In this document: one piece after another, positions 1-10,917 of the stretch
Layout: each line of letters opens with the position of its first letter
How positions within the stretch are numbered: position 1 is the stretch's first letter
Source: Bacillus thuringiensis
Lineage (GTDB): Bacteria; Bacillota; Bacilli; Bacillales; Bacillaceae_G
Direction: 5' to 3'
Assembly (NCBI RefSeq): GCF_022095615.2
Contig: NZ_CP155559.1
Coordinates: 3,097,501 to 3,161,500 of the forward strand
Length of the DNA stretch: 64,000 nucleotides
Program-made: the position numbers and the translations under genes
Notes under the pieces: model-generated
What the model was told of the DNA's origin: nothing
What the model saw: only the letters and a program-made list of their open reading frames with translations
Database searches by the model: none

Positions 1-133
1 ACACAAAAGAAATTTTCGTTAGCAATAAAATATTAATGAACAATAATGCAAATCCAAGTAGCACTGCTAAATAATTGTGTTCTCTAAAAAACTGTTTCAG
101 CTTATCTCTTTTTCTTATATTTACTTTCTCCAA
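1..133 (-). CDS. membrane protein, N-terminal part only (possibly AI-2E/PerM-family transporter)
   Basis: The gene runs off the left edge, so only about 44 residues are visible. They read MEKVNIRKRDKLKQFFREHN and continue into a hydrophobic segment (LAVLLGFALLFINILLL), a first membrane span after a basic cytosolic start. The start is taken as TTG, because GGTGG lies about 7 bases upstream on this strand and no ATG is better placed. This kind of N-terminus is seen in B. cereus proteins of the AI-2E/PerM exporter family. That assignment is from memory and tentative, since the diagnostic C-terminal part is outside the window. Confidence 0.45.
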   Translation of the reverse strand, partial: MEKVNIRKRDKLKQFFREHNYLAVLLGFALLFINILLLTKISFV

Positions 134-153
134 CTAAACCACCTCTTCGAATG

Positions 154-183
154 ATGAAAAGCCCTTATTCAGGGCTTTTCGTC
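154..183 (-). terminator. intrinsic terminator after the GlsB-type gene
   Basis: A 10-bp perfect stem (GAAAAGCCCT / AGGGCTTTTC) with a 5-base loop lies 12 bases past the stop codon of the minus-strand gene. Confidence 0.7.
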
Positions 184-194
184 ATAATCTATAT

Positions 195-443
195 TTATTT
201 CCTTGCAGCTTTCACTACAAATGATACAATAAAAATTAACACGATTGCTCCTAATAATGCTGGCACAACATGAATTCCACCAAATGATGGCCCAAAAGAT
301 CCAAATAATCTACTGCCTAACGAAGCACCTAATAAACCTGCGATAATATTTCCAAACATACCACCCGGAAAATTTTTACCCGTTATAGAACTTGCAATTG
401 CACCTATAATAGCACCAACTATTAATGTGATAATCCATCCCAT
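195..443 (-). CDS. GlsB/YeaQ/YmgE-family stress-response membrane protein
   Basis: This 82-residue protein is almost entirely hydrophobic. It has three membrane segments (about residues 3-22, 28-48 and 58-78) and the glycine-rich pattern of the transglycosylase-associated family: IVGAIIGAIAS, then the GMFGNIIAGLLGASLG loop. Members are small inner-membrane proteins induced by envelope or acid stress, with no established enzymatic activity. The ATG start is supported by a GGAGG about 6 bases upstream. It is a single-gene unit closed by a hairpin just past the stop. Family assignment is firm; function is known only at the level of stress association. Confidence 0.85.
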   Translation of the reverse strand: MGWIITLIVGAIIGAIASSITGKNFPGGMFGNIIAGLLGASLGSRLFGSFGPSFGGIHVVPALLGAIVLIFIVSFVVKAARK

Positions 444-579
444 TTTTAGTCCTCCATTTCTATTATAGTGTATTTCTTTTTGATACTAAATTATTATGTA
501 ACTATTATAATTATTATATCCAATAAAGAAAAATCTTGTCAAATCTATGAAAATAAAGCCTACAAGGAGGTTTCACCCT

Positions 580-1041
580 ATGATTCAAAAATTAATAACA
601 ACTTCTCACAACACCGCTGCTTCTATTTTAAACATTCAAATACCCGCTTATGAAATCGAGGCGAAATATATAAATAGTACCGCTATCCCTCGTCTTTATG
701 ATACTGTAGCCGATATTCAATCATGTGATGAAATTTTTTACGGCTATTTTTATGAAGATACACTTGCCGGGTTTATTTCATTTAAAATGGATGAAGAGGA
801 AGTTGATATTCATCGTTTAGTAGTATCCCCTGATCATTTTCATAAAGGAATTGCAACAAAACTACTACTATATGTATTTGACATGTTCTCCCCTTCCAAA
901 ACATATATTGTACAAACAGGGAAAGCAAATACCCCTGCTATTGCATTATATAAAAAACACGGATTTATTGAAGTAAAGGATATCATATTACCCGATGGTG
1001 TGGTTTTAACCTCCCTTAAGAAATCAGAAAACAATAAATAG
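580..1041 (+). CDS. GNAT-family N-acetyltransferase
   Basis: This 153-residue protein has the GNAT fold. There is a beta strand LAGFISFKMDEEEVDIHRLVVSPDH, then the acetyl-CoA pyrophosphate loop HKGIATKLL (about residues 91-99), then the C-terminal strand-helix NTPAIALYKKHGFIEVK. The last segment is the classic ALYxKxGF signature. An upstream in-frame ATG at 547 exists, but ATG 580 is preceded by AAGGAGG 7 bases away and is preferred. The substrate cannot be told from sequence. The gene ends at the TAG that directly abuts the promoter of the c-di-AMP riboswitch unit. Confidence 0.85.
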   Translation: MIQKLITTSHNTAASILNIQIPAYEIEAKYINSTAIPRLYDTVADIQSCDEIFYGYFYEDTLAGFISFKMDEEEVDIHRLVVSPDHFHKGIATKLLLYVFDMFSPSKTYIVQTGKANTPAIALYKKHGFIEVKDIILPDGVVLTSLKKSENNK

Positions 1042-1042
1042 T

Positions 1043-1070
1043 TTGACTCATCAATTTATTTATGATATCT
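1043..1070 (+). promoter_or_regulatory. promoter of the riboswitch-small-ORF unit
   Basis: TTGACT and TATCTT are separated by 17 bases, starting directly after the acetyltransferase stop codon and ending about 15 bases before the riboswitch. Both hexamers are close to the sigma-A consensus. Confidence 0.55.
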
Positions 1071-1082
1071 TTTACTTTATAA

Positions 1083-1226
1083 AACCTTTTGCTGAGTCCA
1101 AATTTTGGAGCGGGGGAACCATTTTTGTAGCCATGCTACTTGGGGCGAATCTTATTTAAGTAGGGAAACTCTCACTTCCCGAGTCCGACAGCTAACCTCG
1201 TAAGCGTAATGGGAGAGGAAGGTGCT
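1083..1226 (+). ncRNA. cyclic di-AMP riboswitch (ydaO/yuaA leader class)
   Basis: The stretch holds the conserved blocks of the ydaO/yuaA aptamer in order: GCTGAGTCC, a short hairpin, CGGGGGAACC, GGGGCGAATC, TAGGGAAACT and TTCCCGAGTCCGACAGC, then TAACCTCGTAAGCG and GGGAGAGGAAGGT. ACCTT at the 5' end can pair with AAGGT at the 3' end to close the structure. In known members, c-di-AMP binding generally turns expression off by terminator formation, and targets are ion transport and cell-wall genes. Here no clear T-rich terminator was found between the aptamer and the next start codon, so the expression platform is uncertain. The only gene before the next terminator is the 47-residue ORF at 1319. 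Confidence 0.88.
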
Positions 1227-1318
1227 TTTTGCCTATGTTACACAGTGTACCTCCTTAATTATAAATATGGAATCGATACCATTAGACACCTATATTTATA
1301 GAAAAGGAGACATGTATA

Positions 1319-1462
1319 ATGTTACGTTTATCTGATCACGCAATAAAAATGATGGAGCAAAGACTTCGACTCGAACAACATCGCACATATCAAGCAAATA
1401 AAGTTGTAGATAATTTACATCACAAATACTTCTTTCAACATATTTTCCAACCGAAAAGATAA
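1319..1462 (+). CDS. 47-residue protein controlled by the c-di-AMP riboswitch, function unknown
   Basis: A short ORF (MLRLSDHAIKMMEQRLRLEQ and onward to FQPKR) follows the riboswitch by about 93 bases. It has AAAGGAGA eight bases before its ATG and a strong terminator 22 bases past its stop, so it is the sole gene of this transcript. The product is basic and rich in His, Gln and Arg, predicted mostly helical, without a signal peptide, cysteines or a membrane segment. I do not recognise a family. A complete unit of promoter, riboswitch, ribosome site, ORF and terminator argues that it is real. The effector link (potassium, osmotic or wall homeostasis) is inference from the riboswitch class. 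Confidence 0.75.
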   Translation: MLRLSDHAIKMMEQRLRLEQHRTYQANKVVDNLHHKYFFQHIFQPKR

Positions 1463-1483
1463 AGAAATTGTTCATTTAACATC

Positions 1484-1526
1484 AAAAACACAAGGTGTGT
1501 CTAAAAAGACATTCCTTGTGTTTTTT
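1484..1526. terminator. bidirectional terminator between the small ORF and the collagen-like genes
   Basis: AAAAACACAAGG and CCTTGTGTTTTT form a 12-bp stem with runs of A on the left and T on the right. It can stop the plus-strand small-ORF transcript and the minus-strand collagen-like operon. Confidence 0.8.
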
Positions 1527-1533
1527 ATATTTC

Positions 1534-4041
<2,508 letters not shown>

Positions 4042-4070
4042 AAGCATCTCCCCCCATTATAACTAACGTA

Positions 4071-6521
4071 TCAAACTATTTTTAATACATTTAAACTAGC
4101 TGTTATCACACCAGATAATGTCGTTACATGCCCAATAGCTAATGGGCCATTTTGTAATGACAAGGTGGAATTTGGAGAAGTAACTTCAATTACCATCGTA
4201 TTAGAAATCGCTGGTTCCAATACAAAACCTGCTGTAACATAAAAAATAAAACTCCCTGTGACTTGTGTTCCGTTTAACGTCAACCTCACTGAAATCGTTT
4301 CATTTCCAGAAGTCGGATCCCCCTGAAAATAATAACTTACTAAATATATTCCCGGCGTACTTAACGTTACAGTTGTTGCATTTGTTAAACTGACACCAGA
4401 ACCAAAAACTGTAGACCCGGAATTAATTGGTATTAACGCATTAGCTGCAATTGCACTCGTTGAAGTAGAAAAGAAATAACCGCCACCGCTAGGTAAGCCA
4501 GTCGCCCCTGTTGCACCTACTATCCCTAAGGAACCTATAGCCCCTATACTACCAGTTGCGCCTGTTGGTCCCACATCCCCAATCGGCCCTTGACTACCTT
4601 GCAATCCGGCTGGCCCTACACTACCGCTAACCCCTGTCACTCCACTTACTCCAGTTGCGCCTTGTATACCTTGAATACCTTGAGAACCTTGTATCCCGGT
4701 TACCCCCGTTGCACCGGTAGGTCCTGTCATTCCTGTACTTCCTTGTATCCCCATAATCCCTTGAACGCCTTGTATACCTTGTGCCCCAGTCGCTCCTGTT
4801 TCTCCTGTCGATCCTGTTGCTCCAGTTACACCCGTAATCCCAACATTTCCTTGTGGTCCCTCGGGTCCCTCAATACCTTGCGCACCTTGCACTCCTTGGG
4901 GACCTGTTATCCCGTTTTCTCCTAAATTCCCTTGAGGACCTCTAATTCCTTGCGCTCCTGTTGGACCTACTATACCTTGTATTCCTTGAGGGCCTTGCAA
5001 ACCAATAGCTCCAGTCGGTCCTATTATTCCTTGCACACCTTGAGGACCTTGTGCACCTTGCGGACCTGTCAATCCCGTTGTCCCTTGTATCCCTTGAACT
5101 CCTTGTATTCCTTGTACTCCAGCTGCCCCTGTTTCTCCTCGGATTCCTTGCGTACCTTGTATTCCTTGTGCTCCTGCTGGACCGGTTGCTCCTTGGATTC
5201 CTTGTGCACCTTGAACTCCTGCCGCTCCTGTTGTGCCTGTCGGACCTAGTATTCCTTGTAACCCTTGTATTCCTTGTGCTCCTGTTGGACCCGTTACCCC
5301 TTGTATTCCTTGCACACCTTTAGAACCTTCTGCACCAGTTGGACCAATTTCTCCCTGCGGACCTTGTATTCCTTGAGGACCTTCTACACCGGTTGCTCCT
5401 GTTATTCCTTGGTTACCTTGAGAACCTTGTGCACCTTGTACGCCAGCTACACCAACTACACCTTGAGAACCTTGTGCTCCCCTTACACCTTGAGCACCAG
5501 TGGGACCAGTTATACCTTGTAACCCTTGCGTTCCTATTGCACCAGTTCCCCCAGTTACACCCTGTGCACCAGTTTCGCCCGTTGGACCTGTTGGCCCCCC
5601 AGGCGGACCGGGTGGACCCGATGGACCAGTCACTCCACTAGATGGACCAATTGGGCCGGTTGTTCCCGTCGGAGCACCCCGAGGGCCTTCTAGTCCTTGC
5701 ATACCAACACTTCCAGTTGCTCCTGTTATCCCTCGTACTCCTTTTGCTCCTTGAAAACCTGTGGATCCGTTTGTTCCTTGTATTCCTTGAACACCTTGTG
5801 GACCTTGAGGACCTATTACACCTGTTATCCCCTTTATTCCACTTATACCTTGAGATCCTTGTATTCCAGGAGAACCAGTTGGGCCAGTTACACCTTGTAT
5901 CCCTTGATCGCCTTGGTGTCCTTGTTCTCCAGTAATTCCTTGTATTCCTGGTTGGCCTTCTTCTCCTTGTATACCTGTAGTTCCATTCTCTCCTTGTATT
6001 CCTTGCGCTCCTTGGGGACCTTGAGGGCCTGTTACACCTGTAATACCAGCTTCACCTACCACGCCTTGCATTCCTTGGGCTCCCGTTTGTCCTCGTTCGC
6101 CTATTTCTCCTTGTATTCCTTGGGCGCCTTGTATACCTTGACTACCGGCAGGACCAATTACTCCTTGTATCCCTTCTAATCCTTGTACTCCAATATCACC
6201 TGTTGGACCTTGGTTTCCAATTAATCCTTGAGGACCTTGTAAGCCAACTGGACCAGTTACACCTCGCTCTCCAGTATCACCAATGGCACCTTGTATTCCT
6301 TGAGCTCCTGTTGTCCCTCGTGGACCTTGTATTCCCTCAATACCTTGAGGACCTTGTGGACCAGTTGCTCCTCTAGGTCCAGTGATTCCTGGAGGCCCGA
6401 CCGGACCTTCATGCCCTCCAGTTGGACCAGTTGGGCCACTATTACCAGTAGGGCCAGTTGCTCCTATAAGCGGAAGAGGCAGTGCCACTCCAAATTTTTT
6501 GCACTTTCTATGATGACGCAC
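4071..6521 (-). CDS. collagen-like spore-surface protein (BclA-type), first of a tandem pair
   Basis: This 816-residue product has the same three-part build as its downstream neighbour. There is a short Cys-containing N-terminus ([20 protein letters not shown]), about 650 residues of Gly-X-Y triplets, and a C-terminal head of about 140 residues beginning [20 protein letters not shown]. That head is clearly homologous to the neighbour's. Triplets here are more varied (GERG, GEEG, GPPG, GAKG). Start is GTG with AGGGGG 6 bases upstream. The heads are well conserved and the stalks diverged, as expected for duplication followed by repeat turnover. The surface location and sporulation timing are inferred from the family; no clear sigma-K promoter could be confirmed upstream. 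Confidence 0.85.
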   Translation of the reverse strand: MRHHRKCKKFGVALPLPLIGATGPTGNSGPTGPTGGHEGPVGPPGITGPRGATGPQGPQGIEGIQGPRGTTGAQGIQGAIGDTGERGVTGPVGLQGPQGLIGNQGPTGDIGVQGLEGIQGVIGPAGSQGIQGAQGIQGEIGERGQTGAQGMQGVVGEAGITGVTGPQGPQGAQGIQGENGTTGIQGEEGQPGIQGITGEQGHQGDQGIQGVTGPTGSPGIQGSQGISGIKGITGVIGPQGPQGVQGIQGTNGSTGFQGAKGVRGITGATGSVGMQGLEGPRGAPTGTTGPIGPSSGVTGPSGPPGPPGGPTGPTGETGAQGVTGGTGAIGTQGLQGITGPTGAQGVRGAQGSQGVVGVAGVQGAQGSQGNQGITGATGVEGPQGIQGPQGEIGPTGAEGSKGVQGIQGVTGPTGAQGIQGLQGILGPTGTTGAAGVQGAQGIQGATGPAGAQGIQGTQGIRGETGAAGVQGIQGVQGIQGTTGLTGPQGAQGPQGVQGIIGPTGAIGLQGPQGIQGIVGPTGAQGIRGPQGNLGENGITGPQGVQGAQGIEGPEGPQGNVGITGVTGATGSTGETGATGAQGIQGVQGIMGIQGSTGMTGPTGATGVTGIQGSQGIQGIQGATGVSGVTGVSGSVGPAGLQGSQGPIGDVGPTGATGSIGAIGSLGIVGATGATGLPSGGGYFFSTSTSAIAANALIPINSGSTVFGSGVSLTNATTVTLSTPGIYLVSYYFQGDPTSGNETISVRLTLNGTQVTGSFIFYVTAGFVLEPAISNTMVIEVTSPNSTLSLQNGPLAIGHVTTLSGVITASLNVLKIV

Positions 6522-6612
6522 AACAATCCCCCTTCCCCAAAATAATTACACCTTTTATATGAAATGCATTTTTCTAAGAAAAGTACACCTCTGGACTCAT
6601 TTTTCAAAAAAT

Positions 6613-6656
6613 AAAGAAGCCTATCATTTCATTTATTTGAAATGATAGGCTTCTTT
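6613..6656 (-). terminator. terminator after the methyltransferase
   Basis: An 18-bp near-perfect stem (AAGAAGCCTATCATTTCA and its complement) with a 6-base loop lies 13 bases past the methyltransferase stop. It also insulates the collagen-like operon from read-through. Confidence 0.85.
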
Positions 6657-6668
6657 TCATAAAACAAT

Positions 6669-7424
6669 TTACTTCCTCGCCTTAATAATAAAAGTAGTTG
6701 GCACCATTCTAGCTTTATATAAAGAATAATATTTCGTAGACGGCTCAGCTGTTTCTTCATCAAATATACGAGACGGTTCAGGCTCTTCAATCCTCTCAAT
6801 TGTAAAACCAACTCTATTTAACTCATTTATGTATGTACTCATTTTTCGTTTATACAATGTCGCTTGTACATCCTCCCCTTTAAATGTTTCAAACGTAATA
6901 GGAGTTTCTTCATGATAAGAGGACTTTAAAAGGAGTTCTTCTGTACCATACTGTAAGTTTGAATATACGGGATGCTCCCAGCTAAAAATAAAACTTCCTC
7001 CTGGCTTTACATATGAATAAATCAGTTCCAACGTTTTTCTTAAATTCGAAGTCCAACCTAATGCATAAATAGAATATACAATATCAAAATACCCTTTCGG
7101 AATATCTCCTTCCTCTTCCATTGCTCCGCATACTAACTTTGGATTCCAACACTTTAACGTTTCATTCGCTGTTTTAATTTGTTCACTTGAAAGATCAAGC
7201 CCCCATACTTCCTCTGCCCCATGTTCCGCCATATATCGCAACGAATGCCCACTTCCACATCCAATATCAAGAACCTTTTTATCTCTAATTGAATCGAACA
7301 AATGAATCTCATCTTCAGACGCTGTATACGGACCATATTTCGGTAAACAATCCACTTGAAAGAAATATGGTGCAACTGTATCCCAACACTTTTTATTTAA
7401 AGCTAACATTTGTGTACTTTCCAT
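6669..7424 (-). CDS. class I SAM-dependent methyltransferase
   Basis: The 251-residue protein carries the Rossmann-type SAM motif VLDIGCGSGHSLRYMAEHG (about residues 50-68). A motif II acidic strand follows (VWGLDLSSEQI), then FDIVYSIYALGW in the motif IV region and GGSFIFSWEHP. This is the common Methyltransf_11/25 type acting on small molecules; the substrate is unknown. An ATG at 7433 overlaps the GGGGGA ribosome site, so the ATG at 7424, about 9 bases downstream of it, is chosen (MESTQMLALNKKCWD). It is monocistronic, with its own terminator and a perfect inverted repeat about 140 bp upstream that could be an operator. Confidence 0.85.
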   Translation of the reverse strand: MESTQMLALNKKCWDTVAPYFFQVDCLPKYGPYTASEDEIHLFDSIRDKKVLDIGCGSGHSLRYMAEHGAEEVWGLDLSSEQIKTANETLKCWNPKLVCGAMEEEGDIPKGYFDIVYSIYALGWTSNLRKTLELIYSYVKPGGSFIFSWEHPVYSNLQYGTEELLLKSSYHEETPITFETFKGEDVQATLYKRKMSTYINELNRVGFTIERIEEPEPSRIFDEETAEPSTKYYSLYKARMVPTTFIIKARK

Positions 7425-7563
7425 ACGCTTCATTCCCCCATCCTATTTTCTTCCCCTACTATTAATTACACATCATAACCCGATCTCCCTTTTCTCTTCG
7501 CTCGGTAGTTTTTTACTTTTGCAATTGTACCGCACGCTCTTCCTCCTTCCCCACAATTTCCAA

Positions 7564-7594
7564 TTAACTAACTGTACTATATCCCAGTTAGTTA
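7564..7594. promoter_or_regulatory. perfect 11-bp inverted repeat, candidate operator
   Basis: TTAACTAACTG and CAGTTAGTTAA flank a 9-base spacer upstream of the methyltransferase. The TAACTAACTG style resembles TetR-type operators. No TetR gene is adjacent, so the binding protein is unknown. It lacks a flanking T run, which argues against a terminator. Confidence 0.4.
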
Positions 7595-7644
7595 AAGGGC
7601 ATTATTTTACAATCATTATTCGGAATCAAAAAGCAACCTATAAT

Positions 7645-7684
7645 AAAAAGATTCGACCATCATATTTGACAGTCAAATCTTTTT
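7645..7684 (-). terminator. terminator of the TPR gene
   Basis: AAAAAGATTCGAC and GTCAAATCTTTTT form a 13-bp stem with one mismatch. It overlaps the stop codon of the minus-strand TPR gene and is followed on that strand by T residues. Confidence 0.65.
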
Positions 7685-8597
7685 ATTTTTCATATTCAAG
7701 ATGATTATGTCTTTTACAACCAAATAAATAGCAACCCCCTAAATGATAAGTTTCAAATTCTAACCCTGGAACATATCCAGATTTGATACGTGCTATCATT
7801 GTTTTATAACAATTATTCTCTTCTGTATATTCCTCAATTAGCTCATTCTTATCTTTTTCTGTCCAGTTTTCTTCTACTTCTTCATTTTGAACATCTTCTA
7901 TTTCTGCTGTTTTCGCTTCGATAGATTCCCGTATCACTTCATTTATACGCGTGAAATTATTAGCTTTATATAGAGCATACACAAATCTTCCAATCCAATT
8001 GGGACTTTTCCAAACTTCTTTGTATCCCTTTTCGAACCATTCAATTGCTTCGTTATAGCAATTCAACTCAACATATAAATCTGCTACACTAACTTCTCCT
8101 AAAAAATCATCAGCTTTCCTGTTAAAAGCATCTAACTTCTCTTTCGCTTCTGTCGTTCTCCCTAAATCAATTAAACATTTTACATAGCTATACATTATAT
8201 AGTCCGAATCCCCTGCAACTCGCAAGAAAAATTCCGAAGCTTTTTCAAACTCTCCAAGGTTATAATGTGCTACAGCTACATTGTGAAATGCTTCATCCGA
8301 TGGTTGAATCGAAATAGACTTTTGTAATACTTCTTTCGCTTCTTCCCACTTTTTTTGTTTTATGTAAACGTCCCCTAAGATGTTATAAGGAAAGTATGAG
8401 GAAGGATTCAACTTAACAACTTCTCTTATTAATTCAAGAGCTTTATCATCATCCTCTTCCTCATAAAAGTACATCCAAGCAAGATTATTGAGAGATTGTA
8501 CACCTCTAGATTTATGTACTGCTCGTTGAAACAGTTCCATTGCTTCCTCGTATTTATTTTGTTCAAACATTTCAATTGCCTTCTCGTTAATGTTCAA
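7683..8597 (-). CDS. tetratricopeptide-repeat protein
   Basis: The 304-residue protein consists of TPR helices from the N-terminus onward. The first units read AIEMFEQNKYEEAMELFQRA, then LNNLAWMYFYEEEDDDKALELI, PYNILGDVYIKQKKWEEAKEVL and AFHNVAVAHYNLGEFEKASEFF. A glutamate-rich region follows, then a short C-terminal tail with Cys and His (GGCYLFGCKRHNH). TPR proteins are protein-protein scaffolds; no partner is evident. No signal peptide or membrane span is present, so it should be cytosolic. It stands alone, convergent with nothing, with a terminator over its stop codon. Specific function unknown. Confidence 0.8.
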   Translation of the reverse strand: MNINEKAIEMFEQNKYEEAMELFQRAVHKSRGVQSLNNLAWMYFYEEEDDDKALELIREVVKLNPSSYFPYNILGDVYIKQKKWEEAKEVLQKSISIQPSDEAFHNVAVAHYNLGEFEKASEFFLRVAGDSDYIMYSYVKCLIDLGRTTEAKEKLDAFNRKADDFLGEVSVADLYVELNCYNEAIEWFEKGYKEVWKSPNWIGRFVYALYKANNFTRINEVIRESIEAKTAEIEDVQNEEVEENWTEKDKNELIEEYTEENNCYKTMIARIKSGYVPGLEFETYHLGGCYLFGCKRHNHLEYEK

Positions 8598-8896
8598 GTA
8601 ACTACCTCCGAAGTGAATAAATTCATCTATCCTATACCTTTATTTTAATATGAAAAAATTGTAATTTCCATAAAAATAAGTTCTTTCGCCTGTCTACATT
8701 TCGATTGAAATAGAAGTTAAAACACACGAATTTACAACAATAAGTAAACTTTTCAGTCTCCCTAAAACTGGATATACAGCCTGTTTCATTTTACATATTA
8801 TGGTACAATTAAAAAGAGTGCTAGCTAAACATTTACGTTCCACACTAGCAGTCTAGCAATGCTAACATCAAAAATCACTTGAAATTGGGGGATGTT

Positions 8897-9274
8897 ATGA
8901 AACAGAAATTAGCTGCTCTTCTATTCATCGGAATCATATTATCCGGATGTTCAACTGTAGCAGAAAATTCTTTAGAAACTGGAAAAGGCAGTATGGAATT
9001 ATTAACACCAACGATTACAACAACAGATAACGAATTAGAAATTAAGACTGAAGGTATTGATGAAAATAAAGTGACGTTTATTTATGTTGCCAATAAAAAA
9101 GTATTGGAACAAAAAATAAAAAATGGTGAACCTTACAAACTTAACATTAAAGATATTGAACACGCTCATAGGACAGATTACAAACCAAGAGTTCAACTTT
9201 TGCAAACGAAAGATGATGATAAGGATGGAGAAATGGTAACGTTTAAACAAGTTAGATATACAGTTAAAAGCTAA
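8897..9274 (+). CDS. small lipoprotein, function unknown
   Basis: The 125-residue product begins MKQKLAALLFIGIILSGCST. That is a positively charged start, a hydrophobic core and the lipobox LSGC, so it should be cleaved before Cys18 and lipid-anchored on the outer face of the membrane. The rest is a hydrophilic, beta-rich domain (LEIKTEGIDENKVTFIYVANKKVLEQKI) that I do not recognise. The ATG at 8897 follows GGGGGAT; an upstream in-frame TTG at 8879 would spoil the signal peptide and lacks a ribosome site. A small two-span membrane protein follows 76 bp later on the same strand and may be co-transcribed. Confidence 0.75.
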   Translation: MKQKLAALLFIGIILSGCSTVAENSLETGKGSMELLTPTITTTDNELEIKTEGIDENKVTFIYVANKKVLEQKIKNGEPYKLNIKDIEHAHRTDYKPRVQLLQTKDDDKDGEMVTFKQVRYTVKS

Positions 9275-9350
9275 TTTTAAAGTTGCTTCATTATAAATAT
9301 AACGAACGAAAATATACTGTTAACAAAGGGTAAATATAAGGGATACTAAT

Positions 9351-9584
9351 ATGAAAAAACGATGGATTTCTTGGTGGATGGGTAACATATTTTGGATTAT
9401 AGCTTTCGGGATATTGGCAGCTATCATTTGGCTAAGAGAAGTTGAAGGTGTTACTCAAACACCCGGAATTAAATCCATATCACTTATCGTTTTATTAATC
9501 GCATTTATCATACCGATATTTATTCAAGTCGTATGGCTAATCATTAATTTGAGGATGAGTAAAAAAAATAAGTATACGATTTAG
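9351..9584 (+). CDS. small two-span membrane protein, function unknown
   Basis: The 77-residue protein has two hydrophobic spans (about residues 8-27 and 43-66) separated by a short polar loop (LREVEGVTQTPGIKS). The N-terminus is basic and tryptophan-rich (MKKRWISWWMG) and the tail is basic (RMSKKNKYTI). Loop charge suggests both ends are cytosolic. AAGGGA lies about 8 bases before the ATG. It follows the lipoprotein gene and is closed by a strong hairpin. I do not recognise the family. Confidence 0.6.
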   Translation: MKKRWISWWMGNIFWIIAFGILAAIIWLREVEGVTQTPGIKSISLIVLLIAFIIPIFIQVVWLIINLRMSKKNKYTI

Positions 9585-9616
9585 TTTTTTGAATTAACAG
9601 ATAAAAAATCATAAAA

Positions 9617-9653
9617 AAGAGAGGAATCTTCATCAAAATAGATTCCTCCCTTT
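9617..9653. terminator. bidirectional terminator
   Basis: The stem is GAGGAATC / GATTCCTC, extended by A and T runs at its base. It closes the plus-strand small membrane gene and faces the convergent UPF0316 gene. Confidence 0.75.
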
Positions 9654-9702
9654 TACATATGGACTTATACTGCACTTTTAATGCAGCATTACTCCCTTTT
9701 CT

Positions 9703-10251
9703 TTACGATGCATGTTCATCTTTCTTCTTCATTAACGCTCTTTTCTTCATCGCCTTCGTTAAATATCCGCCTTTAAATGAACGGATTTCATAAGAAGACA
9801 TAAACGCTTTTGGTGCAATCTCATTAATAATTTCTAACAGTTCTTTTTCTCTAGAACGCTTTGCAACGATATCTAAGCGATAACGTATTGAATTAATACC
9901 TTCGCCTTCAAATACTGTAACACCAAATCCAGAGTGACGTAGTTCATCTACTAATTCATTACAACGGTCTAGTAAACTAACTTGATACGTAATATAACCA
10001 ATTGCTAATTTATTCTCTATATAACCGCCTAATAATAGTCCTGTACTAAAGCCAATGACATAGGCAATGATGTTCATCCAATTTGATAAATCTTGAAACA
10101 CAATACCTAAACTGACAATGTAAATAGCTCCTTCTAACAATCCAACACCAGCAGCGGATCTTGTTTGATTCTTTACAAGCAAAATCGTACGGATTGTCAA
10201 AATGGGAACGTAAATAATTTGAAGCACAAAAATAAGTAACGCTTGTAACAT
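9703..10251 (-). CDS. UPF0316 (DUF2179) membrane protein
   Basis: The 182-residue protein has an N-terminal membrane domain with three spans (about residues 3-22, 32-52 and 58-78). A cytosolic domain follows (about 95-175) containing [43 protein letters not shown]. That domain matches the DUF2179 (YitT C-terminal-like) fold of the UPF0316 family. The role is uncharacterised; DUF2179 domains are thought to be ligand-binding modules. ATG start, with a purine-rich AAAGAGGTGG site upstream. The family call is confident and the biological role open. Confidence 0.85.
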   Translation of the reverse strand: MLQALLIFVLQIIYVPILTIRTILLVKNQTRSAAGVGLLEGAIYIVSLGIVFQDLSNWMNIIAYVIGFSTGLLLGGYIENKLAIGYITYQVSLLDRCNELVDELRHSGFGVTVFEGEGINSIRYRLDIVAKRSREKELLEIINEIAPKAFMSSYEIRSFKGGYLTKAMKKRALMKKKDEHAS

Positions 10252-10423
10252 TGGTATCCACCTCTTTCAAAAAGTCTTTTGTCATAATAACATACATAAC
10301 CTTTAGAAATCGATGGCTTTTTAAATTTTTTTACAATATTTTTCATACTATTGAAAAACGTAAAAAAGAAGCGTATTATATTTGTCGTAAATTTGATTCC
10401 TATCCTTAACGCACTTAAATTCA

Positions 10424-10446
10424 AAAAAGGAACCCCATTAGGTCCC
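10424..10446 (-). terminator. short hairpin after the AtpI-like gene
   Basis: AAAGGAACC and GGTCCCTTT can pair around a CCATTA loop just past the stop. It is a weak terminator candidate. Confidence 0.35.
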
Positions 10447-10451
10447 TTTCA

Positions 10452-10865
10452 TCATAGCTCTATGTTTTTCGAAGCATGTTCCCTTTGCTTCTCTTCTTCT
10501 TTCACTAACTGCATATTTGCATAAGCTAAATTCGCAATCATTAAAAAGTGACCACCTAAAATGCCTGTACCGAATGCCCACATTTCCATTTCATGCTCAA
10601 TTTCATACATGATGATAGCTCCTAAAATGGCTGCTGCAAATCGATTTAGAACTCCTAATCCCGGAGCCTTTTCTTTCATTACGATACTTTTCCCCAGTTT
10701 CTCCACTCTGCGAGCTAATAACCAAAGACAATATGCACTTACAGCTAATCCGATACCAAACCCTGTTACTTGTTTTCCAAACGGAGTAATCGTCCACATA
10801 AGTAGTAAACCACTAAAGATCACATACAATTGTAATCGATATACACGTAAGGCTGCTTGAATCAA
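10452..10865 (-). CDS. ATP synthase subunit I (AtpI)-like membrane protein
   Basis: The 137-residue protein has four hydrophobic spans and a charged loop VEKLGKSIVMKEKAPGLGVLNRFAAAI between spans 2 and 3. The arrangement parallels Bacillus AtpI, where RRM...KGKSIRSLGSVARW precedes span 3. AtpI assists c-ring assembly or Mg transport in the ATP synthase operon. This copy is not next to atp genes but just downstream of a CNNM/CorC transporter gene, in the same direction with a 52-bp gap. The similarity is in architecture and scattered residues, so this is a family-level suggestion. Alternative: an unrelated four-span protein. Confidence 0.5.
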   Translation of the reverse strand: MIQAALRVYRLQLYVIFSGLLLMWTITPFGKQVTGFGIGLAVSAYCLWLLARRVEKLGKSIVMKEKAPGLGVLNRFAAAILGAIIMYEIEHEMEMWAFGTGILGGHFLMIANLAYANMQLVKEEEKQREHASKNIEL

Positions 10866-10917
10866 AATATCCGCTCCTAATCTCGCATTTTTTATACTTT
10901 AGAAGAAAAGCAGCAAC

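Noticed and set aside
840..1034. 64-codon ORF antisense to the acetyltransferase
   Set aside because: It is a shadow of a clearly coding GNAT gene and lacks its own ribosome site.
6522..6612. Sigma-K promoter before the collagen-like genes
   Set aside because: A CATATAAAA element exists, but the spacing to a suitable -35 AC is off, so it was not listed as a feature.
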